This document shows positions 50,002 to 62,000 of a stretch of 64,000 bases of DNA, piece by piece. A program made the translations under genes and the position numbers. Position 1 is the stretch's first letter. Each line of letters opens with the position of its first letter. The DNA comes from Tachypleus tridentatus (taxonomy: Eukaryota; Arthropoda; Merostomata; Xiphosura; Limulidae): positions 25,374,034-25,438,033 of the forward strand of contig NC_134829.1 in NCBI RefSeq assembly GCF_004210375.1. Direction: 5' to 3'. The notes under the pieces were generated by a model. The model saw nothing but the letters and a program-made list of their open reading frames with translations, did not search any database and was not told the DNA's origin.

Positions 50002-53000
50002 CTGAAAAAAGAGAAGAAACTGCCTGTTAAAAAGGCTTGTCTGTTCATTAAAAAAATAAAGTGAATATTTAAAAATTATTATCGCAATATATGTCTTGTG
50101 AATGTATGTAATGATAAATAAACACTCGCTCACAAACATGAAAATTGTAATTAAAAAATATTGTTCGCGAGCTTGTGTGGCACTGTATCGGTGTTTATTC
50201 AATGAACATTGTTTTCTGTGGGTCGACACGTGATGCCTCATCTGGTTAAAACAATGTCTTGTACTTATGTGTCAGCATACGACGCTTCACTTCAAGTGAA
50301 ATCATTCATATGTTACTCTGCAGATCTATCATAATAGATACGAAGACCATAAACTACACGAAACAATTTCACTCTGTAGTGAGCATAAACTATTTATAGC
50401 TAAGTTTCTGGAGGTGCCATGTATGTGGCCGCATTCTTCAAGGATCTGTGTATCTCAAACAACAGCAAAACTGACGTGTATAGATTCTAAACATTCTTAA
50501 AGTGCCCTATTAAAAAAAAAAATGGTTTTACAGTTTCATTGTACATACTTTCTACGATGTTTTATTATACTACAGAAAGGAAGTTAGTGTCAGTACAAAC
50601 ATAGATTCGTTAGAATTCCGCCCCCCTAGTCCACCGGTAAGTCTACCAATTTACAATGCTAAAATCAGGGGTTCAATTCCCCTCGGTGGACTCGGTGTTA
50701 CTTTAATATGAAAAAACACACACACAGAGCTCGTTAAAATCCCTGAGACGTAACCTAAATTATTGTGTTAAGTTTTATGATGTATTCCGATTAATGTCAT
50801 GAATTTACCTCCTTACTAAGCATATTTTAATGAGTTCAGTTGTATATAGAGCAATATACATGGCTGAAGGGTATAATTCAAAAGAAAGCTGATGTCTTAA
50901 ATTGCTGTTGTTAGTTTGAAATACGTTTACGGCTGGATGAAAATTTCTTATATATATACGTGTGTGTGTGTCTTGGTGCAAACAGACTCATATCTCTCCG
51001 GAGGTAAATTATTTTGCAATGACTTAGCTTGAGAGTTGAATGATTTAAATAACTACCTCCCATTGCTCTTTAAAGCGCCTCTTCCCCACACACACAAATG
51101 AACATCAAATATTGCTGATCCAGCACTCTACTTTGATAATGAATCTGGATATGGAACAAACTTTTTGTGTGTATTCGATATTTTAATATCAAGTTGTTCG
51201 GTAAGCTGTATTTTAAGTTTTATGTATTTTAAACTTATGATGTAATTAATACCATTTCTAGATACTTCGTCAATGTTCCGTTGGTTCCCTTATGTTACAT
51301 TACAGGCAAAGAGAAGTAAATGTGATTAATGCAATTCGTACATTTTTATTTTACTTGATAAAATTAAAGGTTTGAATAAGCAACTAATTGAAACTTAGTT
51401 TATTTTTACTTAAAAACTTTACAACAAATTTTATATGTATGTGCTTCTTATCCTGTCCATATTCATATTATAGCAAAGGTTTTCAACCGTGTTTGTTTAA
51501 TGCAATTCAGTGTAACGTACACAACAAATCTGACGTGAGTCTATGTCACAATCACTTCCCCTGTGGGACAGCGATAAATTTATAGATGTTAAACGCCAAA
51601 ATCAGGAGTTCAACTCTCCTTGTTGGGCACAGCACATAGCTTGATGTGACTTTGCCATATAAAACACACACACCTATATCACGTGGTTACAACAGTGCTA
51701 CCTAGTGACGATTCATATAACTAATCTGACAAAACATACAATGTGACTGTTCTGTTACTGTTGGAATCCCCTATTGGTTAAGAATTCCAATCATTCTTTG
51801 ATCTCTGGTAAACATGATAATTTCAACAAATGTTTATTCTGTCCTTATCACATTTTTCCTTCTTATTTTTTACCCTTTCGCGACAAGGTCGGTATAATGC
51901 AGAAGAGTTACGTATATACATTCCATAACTTTTAATGCAGAATGTGTACCTCTATAAAATTTAGTTAACTTTAAGTAAAGATTACAAGATTTTCGCACAA
52001 ATAAAATCAGTTCTTTAAATGAAGTGTTTTCTATTAAAGATATGTTTGTGAAAACATCAAGTCTCTTACGTCCCAGAAATGTAAAATATTATTCGTATAA
52101 TCTATAAAACGTAAGTGCATTTCAAACGTTTGTTTTCAGTAAAACATATTTTGTCTATTATTTTCTCTACCCTAACTATGTGAGATCTGTCACTTTTACA
52201 AACCTCGTAACCAGCAAATATTAGGAAGTAAATATAAATTATGCTTGTTTCGTATTAAAATGACTGCAGCTTGTAACACGAAAGTTTAGCCTAAATAGCC
52301 CAAATCTCATAACATACATTTATATATATTTACTATATTGAGCTTCCGTTGTGCCTTACTAACATTATTTAAATTGCATATAAAACTGACGTTTGGTCTT
52401 TACAAAGTGATCTGTCAAGATGGCTGGTATGGATATTAATACTTTTACAACTTCTCAGGTTAACCTGAAAATGACCTGAGAAGGTCGAAACGTCTTTTCT
52501 CTGCTATATTTTGGTACAAGTGTTAATATCCATATCAGCTATCCTGAAATACATTTTTGCTTCAAGTGGATTTCTCTTCGTCACGAATGTCTTGACTATT
52601 TGGTAAAATACAGTCATGTTTAAATTAAAATACATTATATATGTATATAGATTATTAATATTTACAAATAAATTCTTAAACTTGTTTTTCTTAAAAACAA
52701 AGAACGGTAAATAAATACGTATAGCAAAGAATCGTATCTTCTAGTACTCGTTCGGTGCTTTTCGTTAACTTGCTAAGCCTTTCCAAACTTCGCACGTAAA
52801 GGATGTGAAAAGAAATACCGTTTTTGTTGTTTTTTTCATATATAAATTTGAAATTACCAAAATATTATAAATATCTGTATCGATAACAGATAATTCCACC
52901 ATAATTTATCAAACTTAGCTGTGTTTTGTCTCAAAATATATGCAATTTCTAGTAGAATAAACACACAACCTTCCTCCTTGATTTCTAGCTGGCCAGGTAG

Positions 53001-56000
53001 GTCAGGGCGTTTGACTCGTAATCTGAGGATCGCGGTTTCGAATCCCCGTTGCACAAAACATACTCACCCTTTCAGCTGTGGGGGCGTTATAATGTTACAG
53101 TCAGTTCCACTGTTCGTTGGTAAAAGAGTAGCCCAAGAGTTAGTGGTGGGTGGTGATGAGTAGCTGCCTTTCCCTCTAGTCTTACACTGCTAAATTAGGG
53201 ACGTCTAGCGCAGATAGCCCTTGAGTAGCTTCGCGCGAAAAACAAAAAAAACAAACAAATCTAGGTTCGAATGAACGAAATGTCTTCAACACACTTTAAA
53301 ATGGCTGAAAAAGCGACTACCGGGAGATTCCGAGATTGCACTTGGTTATTCACATATCATATCTAAGGGATCGTTTACAAAATAGAAAGAAGGAAGGGCA
53401 CTGTGTTTCATTCAGTACATAAATCGTATTTCAATAAATAAAAATGATATGAAGTTCTTATTTTATGTTCTAGCTAGTCAATATCGATAATTTGAGTTCC
53501 CACTTCTTACGAAAGTGTAGATCCAAATACGAACCTGCGCTCTCATGTATTCTAATACGATGCTTAGTGCACATGTATCAAAATATGAGGCTGTGTGCGC
53601 ACTTACCAAAATACGAGGCTTTGCCCGCATGCGCCGAAATGAGCACCAACGCGCACATATACTAATGTACACCTTTAAATGTTTGTCACACTTTTAACAC
53701 AGAACCGGGCCTGGCATGGCCTAGCGCGTTAAGGCGTGCGCTTCGTAATCTTGAGGGTCGCGGGTTCGCGCCCGAGTCGTGCCAAACATGCTCGCCCTCC
53801 CAGCCGTGGGGGCGTTATAATGTTACGGTCAATCCCACTATTCGTTGGTAAAAGAGTTGCCCACGAGTTGGCGGTGGGTGGTGATGACTAGCTGCCTTCC
53901 CTCTAGTCTTACACTGCTAAATTAGGGACGGGTAGCACAGATAGCCCTCGAGTAGCTTTGTGCGAAATTCCAAAAACAACAACAACACAGAACCAAATTC
54001 TGAAATACAACAAAGATGAAGCGTAGGATTAATCTATGAAACTCTTTATTTTTTGTAAAATTCCTATTTATAAAATACAATTATTATATGATTAGAATGT
54101 ATAGAATGATTTACTATTCATGTAACTTTTTAAATACGTGATTTATTGTTCCATTGATTACAACGAACAATTGAAGCACAATAACATATGAACTTTTTAA
54201 TCACAGTATGAGAAAATCGCACAATGAATTTTTTATACGTTTCGGTGATTGTTTATGTCAATATTTCTCACGAAAAATTTACAGTGTTCGCCAAAAAAGA
54301 CAATTTAAAAGTGGAATGTCTAACGCTAGCGTGTTGTAAGGAAACATTTCTCAAATTTGCGATACCAGAGAGTGACTTCCAACCTACCTCAACTCTTTCA
54401 ACCATTACTATGCAAGTACACCATTTCTTCTTCGTTTATTTTAGGTAGATCTGGCATCGCCGGGTGGTTAAGGTACTCGACTTGTAATCCGAGGGTCGCG
54501 AGTTCGAATCCCCGTCACACCAAACATGCTCGCCCTTTCAGCCATGGGGCATTATAATGTTACAATCAATCCCATTATTCATTGGTAAAAGAATAGCACA
54601 ATAGTCGGCGATGAGTGGTGATGACTACTTGCCTTTCCTGTAGTCTTACACTGCTAAATTAGGGACGGATAGCGCAGATAGCCCTCGTTTAACTTTTCGC
54701 GAAATTCAAAAAACAAAACAAACAAATCGTTTGTGTAAAATACTACGGACTAACCAAGTGGTCATGACGAATCGGCGCTAGTGGTTGGGAAACTGTTTTG
54801 TTGAACATGTATGAAAGAGAGATAATCTCGTCGTTGGAAAAAACAACAACACAAAAATAACAGGATTGCTTGACTATCAGTAAAAGTATATGCATATCCT
54901 TTAGGCCCGGCATGGCCAAGCGCGTTAAGGCGTGCGTGCAACTCGTAATCTGAGGGTCGCGGGTTCGCATCCGCGTCGCGTCAAGCATGCTCGCCTTCCC
55001 AGCCGTGGGGGGCGTTATAATGTGACGGTCAATCCCACTATTCGTTGTAAAGAGTAGCCCAAGAATTGGCGGTGGGTGGTGATGACTAGCTGTCTTCCCT
55101 CTAGTCTTAAACTGCTAAATTAGGGACGGCTAGCACAGATAGCCCTCGAGTAGCTTTGTGCGAAATTCCAAAAAACAAACAAACAAACAAACAAGCATAT
55201 CCTTTCCGAGTAAAATATATATAATATGTTTCTGTTATATCATGAAGGGTTTGCAGACTATTTTACATAGAGCCTAAATTGCTCAGAAATCGGTGATGTA
55301 TGAGTTACGAAATTTGATACCGTCATAATTTCGTAAAAACATTTTTATACCGTAAACTAAAATTTTACGCCTATAATTTTTTCTGCATTTTGGTTTACTT
55401 TGCTAATATCGTGGTACCTTTGTAGCCATGGCGAATTAAAAAAAACTACTTGTAACATTGATCGTAAGCAGTTGGTAACAAAATAACAAATCAACTTGAG
55501 CTAGAGTAACAAGATTCAATTAATTAGAAAGGAAGGTGACGGTCGTTGATTCAAGTTACTCACATGATCCAAGTTAAGCTTTAAATCATTAATTTGCCCT
55601 TGCAAAGCATGACAGCCACGCTGTGAAGTGGTTAACATTACATCGGTCTTCTGGAGCTGATCTTCAGCTTCATCGTAATGAGCCAAAATTTTCTGAAATC
55701 AAAGTGATTACGTACTTTACATACGGGTACTAATAGTTCCAGAAAGATAGTCCATACTCGACTAGCTATTTAAAGTAACTTCTAAACATACTGAGATTGT
55801 GTATTAGCTTTGCGAGTGTAAATTATATATATAATTTGGCAATATTTTAAAATTTATATAATATAAAAAACTAGCTTTGCTAATTATTCAAATATTACTT
55901 ATTATACCTGAAGTTCTGTTATCTCAATTGGTTTTTTTTTTCATTTAACTGAATATGAACGATTGTTACACATCTTGTCTCAATAATAGCACACATAATT

Positions 56001-59000
56001 AAGACTGCTGTAATGCTAATGTAATGTACGTTGTTATAACTGTTGTATCACAACTGAAACATAACTCAATAAAACTGCCATAACACCAATGCAGTATATG
56101 TTGTTAAAATTCTGTAACACCAATGCAGTATATGTTGTTAAATCTGCTGTAGCAACACTGTAGCATACAACATCTTAATGGTAATATATATATATATATA
56201 GTTTGTACCATATTTTTATTAAACACAGCGGTGGATGCTTGCTTTTCTTACATCTCTAATGAAGTTAAAATTGCCGTAACACATCCCATAATAATAATAA
56301 TGGTATATAGGTTTTGCTATATAGCACAGTTACTTGTCTTTCTTACTTTTAGCATGCGATCAAATCCCACAGTCGATGGCTGAAGATGTTGTTTTGCAAT
56401 TGCCTTACTTCTGGTCTACCAACTCAAAATTATAGACGACTAAGGCAAATATCCCTGTGAAGCTATTCACAGATATCTGAAACAAACTGTTTTAACTTAC
56501 AAAACGTTTCAGATAACCTTGTCATATATCTCGCCTAAACATCAGAACTATTTTATTACTTAGGGAAAACAATCATTGTGTAGTAAACAGCGACAGTTTC
56601 TCGTATTTCTTGGTTCACAAAACACTCCACTGAGAATATAAGTTTGTCCTTTTAACTCATCTAAATGGAACACCATACAAACACCTTCTATTTATATGGT
56701 GTTACAAGCGTACGGCATGCATTAATTTCTACACCATTTTGTTTAGAGATTCTAGTGAAGAGAAATGTTTACCCTGAATTTCTTCTTCTTCCATACTTTG
56801 TAATATAAGGTAGATATTCCATTACGTAGAAATCATAGTATATATCACACAGCAGTAAAGTAACAGTTCCACTTCTTGTATTATTGTAGCACGTTCCACT
56901 AGTAAGTCATTCTTGGCTCACACGTTTTAAAAATAAAACATTTCTTGGGCTTCTATTGTATTTTATAAAACATGCCACTAGGATTTTCTGCCTTTCTTTT
57001 TTTCTTTTAAGTGGCTTTATTTGACTGTTACCACCGTAGCCTACCAGGAATGAAAATATATTCTATGTTTATTTCATGCCATGAAACACAATTTAGTAAC
57101 AAAGGCGTAAAATATAAAAGAATTTTCTTCATGAACAGGGTTTGTTTCGTTGCACTCCTGTCTTCGATTGGAGATAAATGTTTAATTAAGATGAAGTGCA
57201 CTGAACCACAGTTACAAAAGATTTATGTAGTCTTTTTCTCGACTTTTTAGTTAATCCTTAAATAAAATTTCGAATCACATTTATTTCAGATTTAAAAATG
57301 GGTTTTATATTGTTATAATTAATCGTATTACTTTTTATTTGTGGTTGTCACCATGAATTTATTTTGCAAGGTTGAGAGTTGTAATTTCACGGTCTGAAAC
57401 TATAAACAAAGCACATGACACTTGGGAACTATAATCTAGAAACCTTTTTCCACTAACAAAAATACTTTAAAAGGCATAGCGTTCTACCATCAAAATTATT
57501 CCTGAGAACACTAGTCTTAACTTGGAAATTTTCAATTGTAAGTGCAAACAAACTGCTCTTTACTGCAAACCGTATAAAAAGAACTCATCCTACAATCTAG
57601 TTCTAGTTTCTCCACTGGAGTCATAATTATTCTTTATCCTTACAGGATGAACAGAAGCCGTAGTGACTAATGAACCAGATGCAGGACTATGAGTAATCAT
57701 TTGTAACTATTATACCTTTAATAATCAAAATATTACTTCCATAAACGTTAATGATGAAAAAGAATGCCAAAATAAGTATCACAAACAATATTAATTGTTA
57801 TGTTTATTTGACAAAGTTAATATTTGTTATATCTACTCAGTAATTTTCACATCAGTTACCTTGTTTCTAGAACTCTTCTAATAGAGTGTAGATGTTCTTG
57901 TGGAATAGATTTACTGTTATTAGTCGATAAATTGATTTCTTACTGAAATGGTTTCTCAATACTTTTTTTTTTGCAAAGAACCCACAGCTGTTTTCAATGT
58001 GAGCCAAAAAGGCCAAGCAATATGGTTCAACAGTATCAATGCTGTTTATCATGATTTCAGTCCCTCACAAATTTCACACACTCTCACTTTGCCATCAAAT
58101 TCCATTGTTTCTAGTAAAGTTTTCATGTTCAAAAACAACAACAAACAGAGCAGTAGTCCAGATTTCTGAAGTAAACAGTGACATTATTTGTATCAAGTAC
58201 TGTCATCTTAGATCGATAGCGACTAGGAGATTCAATACTTATCACTTGACCAAAATGGGAATATATCAGGCTCTAACTTCATTTTTCCATTCTACTTTTT
58301 CCAAGCCAATTTTTTTCTCTTTTCTGAAAATGGTTATTTTGCTAAAGTTCGAAAGGTGCCGACATCATTTTAACCCAGTGCTAATGTACCTAATAGCTGG
58401 ATGTGATCAGTTCAGTTGTTATACTACTGAGATTAGTGTACTATGATTTTCGTGTTAATAAGACACATCCCTTGGTACTTACAAAAAATTGCTGATTTTT
58501 GTCATTTATATAAATCTGTTAAATACTTAGCATTTATCCAGCTAATTCAGTCATCTGTCTTTGCACTATAACACCTCCTTCCCCTATCTCCATGGGGATC
58601 CTTTTTTTATTTACTTTTATTATGTTTTGAGCAAAAACTAATGACGTAATTTCCAGTGTCTCTAATCAGGACAGGAGGAATTAAACCCTAATTATCAATT
58701 ATCACTTGATGTAATCTACTTTAAAGTATTTTTAGAAAGTGACAAGATCGATGACAATAGCTCTTTTTTATAGACATTAAATGAGTTGATACTTCGCAGT
58801 TGGAATGAAATTTACAAATAAGTGAAAAATGGGGAAAAAATATTACAAAATATTTGATACGCAACACTGAACCTGCTAAATTTAGAAGAGTACATAATAT
58901 CAGGTGAATGTTGTACCAATTTTTCCTTCACATTTTGTTCACTTACAAACAGCAGTTTCTATAGCCTTTTTCATCCTTCTCACTTTTCATATTACTCCAT

Positions 59001-62000
59001 GATGTATCCCTGCTTTCTTTTATCCTTGTTTCCATCTACTTGTTAGAATACGAAATATGTGAAGTTTTTTACACGCGCCATCATCTTCCATGCTGTGGCT
59101 ATTCTCTGAATCTTCATCATGAATATCTCAGTTTCTTGCAATACCAACTTAAATATTTTTCCTGGAGTTTTTCAGAACCATTAGCTTTTAACAGATGATG
59201 AGCGTTTTATTATTAGGCTGCGATAGCTTCACTACAGGAAACTGTTCTTCCCCTTCATCAGGAAATTATAGTGGTTCGATAATGTTTACAGTTCTTTCCT
59301 GTTTATGCCTTTCGAAGAAGTTTGGAACCATCTTTATTATTCACGTGATTACTTTGTCTTCTGATTGTTTCTACCTATACTTGGGAGAGGTTCATCCCTT
59401 CTTTCCGTGGTAAGGTCCTGACACTCCAATATATTTTGGCAGGTCTTTGGAACAGCCACACTATACTGCCATGCTTTCACTGTTACTGTTAATAAGATAC
59501 AGAAAATCAGGTTGACGGATTTGAAAAAGTATTAATATATACAGAAAAACAGTTGCATAAACAGATACCTACGAATAGATATTCTGATACAAAAATGCAC
59601 TGACATGTACATAAATGTGTATTCTTACGCAAATATGAATAGGTACATATTCTTACTGATAATCGGTTGCCTTGCTTCTTAAATACTTTCTGTTTTTCCT
59701 TGTTAGCTCTCATTTCTTCGTCCAACATCATCCCAAGCTCTGTCATTTCCATCTGTACCTTGTTCTTTGTCCACTTGACATCCGACTGCAAGCGGGACTC
59801 AACCTCTGAGAAATGATATAGTAACTGCTCTATCTGCGTCTGTACCTCTTGGCTAGAATATATGAAATTATATTGCACTGGTAATAGTTACACATACAGA
59901 CGGAAAGGGTTTTGAAACAAGCCTAGTGTTGTTTTCAAAATCATATCTACGTTCACTGACAAACAGTATGGCCTAAAAAACGCAAAACACTTGTCATCTG
60001 GGTAATAGGCAGAAAGGGTTATTAATATAGGTCTTATGATTGCCATCAAGAAACAATGTTGGAATCTAAAAGCAGGAGGCTTGTCTAACGGGTTTTAATG
60101 ATTGTTATCGAGGAGCAAAATGACATATATGGACACAAAGGCTTTTCAAAACAGGATTACTGTTTATAAGTAAAAACAAAGTTACAGTAGTATTTAAACA
60201 AATTTGAGATACCTAAATTGCGAATTAACGTCAATGTAGCTTTTTGCTGATTGTTTAATTTCGACATATTTTAAATAATTAGAAAGCATTATTCATCAGA
60301 GTCTCGTTTTTTATTTTACCAACTGCTTTAAGTAAACCGAAAGATGGGACACATCTCATTCATTCACTTAGTGCATGCAAGGCAATACCTAATTTGTCCT
60401 TGAACTTAGGATTAGTGTAATGCGAAACATTTCCCAATCTTCTCACAATCGAACCGAAAGCAAACTTCATAAATGAATGGGAAAACTAATCTCGGTCCTT
60501 TAACTTGAAAACTTTGGTTTCTCATTAGAGGTCCAAACACACATTGAAGACGAACTTGTGAACATAACATGTTGATTATGATATTTAATTTCTTCTTCAA
60601 GATTTATGAGTACCAGACAAAATGTGGTAGAGAGATCATTAGCTTCGGGACACCATAGCTCAGCGACATGAATAGATATAGCTAATGAACGGTTTTGTCG
60701 ATAGTAGAATACACAAAGTTGTTTGGTTATTGATTTTATGTTAAGCACAAAGTTACACAATGGACTATCGGTGCTCTGCCCACCACGGGTATCGAAACTT
60801 GATTTCTAGGGTTATAAGTCCACAGAAATACCGCTGTGCCACTGGGAGAGGAGGTAGGTGTTTTGAAAGGAATTATGTTTCAAAACGGATTTTACTTTCA
60901 GTAATTTTCATTGTAAAAGTTCTTTGTATCAAGAAAGAACAGAAGATAGCATAGTTAGCTTCACAGGTGACCTTAATCTATAATTTAAATATTCTAAAAC
61001 TTTTATTAACTGGTCTTCATTTTTGACTATCAAAAAATGTCATCAACAAAACGATTGTGACTAAACGATTTGAACTCAAAAGAGCAGTCCCTCAACAAAC
61101 TATTCTTATGAAAACATGAAACCATCAGCAATAAGAGGCGCTAAACCAGACTCCGTGCTAACTCTATCAGTCTGTTCATAAAACTTATCGTTAAACTGAA
61201 ATACACGTTGTAGTTTTTTCGTAGTGAATTCCATTAGTTGTTTGGAAAATTGTCTACTTAGTCCATTAGCACTTTCCTCATCTCTGAAGATAAGATTACC
61301 ACAAAGGTTAAAAGTCTCATCTGAGGGAAGGTGACTGAACAGAGATCTAAACTGGCTAAATAAACATCTTCATTAAACCCAAGTTTCTAACACGATAAAA
61401 AAAAAATCAAAACTGTGTTTTGGTATGTAACTCTTAAAATGAAATTGGGTTGAAAACGAACATAAGAATTTGGTAAATGTGCAATTAAAGCAAGCTATGT
61501 TGTAAACAGTACGTATTATAATGAGGCAATCATATTTGTGAATCTTAAAAAGACCGTATATATTGTTTGTGTAAGAATCGAGAGATCTAATGTCGTTAGC
61601 AATACTATCATCCAAGGTAGTGATATTCTTCTAAATTAGAAAAAAAAATATATATATATAACCTGTTTATCTTTCAATAGCTTAGAAAACTTGGGAGTAT
61701 GTTATTTGGGTTACTTTGTCAATGTAGTCTTATATGTTCAAAATAACAGAACAATTTGTCTGATTTGGTAATAAAATACTACTGTTGGATTTCAACGTAT
61801 CTAAGGCTATCTTCCTTTCTTTGCTGGTGTTAGAAATGTCTGTGTCCTCAAAATTATAGGAATATAACCATGAGAGGGCTATGCTGCAAGTATATATTCC
61901 AAAATTATTGAAATATCAATTAGGCAATAGATAAATATCAAAAGTTTGAGTATCCTTCACAAAACATAAAAAGGAACCAGTTAACTGCGCTACCGAAATT

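Noticed and set aside
50619-50700. Second type of functional tRNA gene
   Set aside because: Several diverged copies share the same non-tRNA 3' part and CA-rich tail, so it is a SINE head.
51388-51585. 65-codon plus-strand open frame
   Set aside because: It runs into the head of a family-2 SINE and has no domain.
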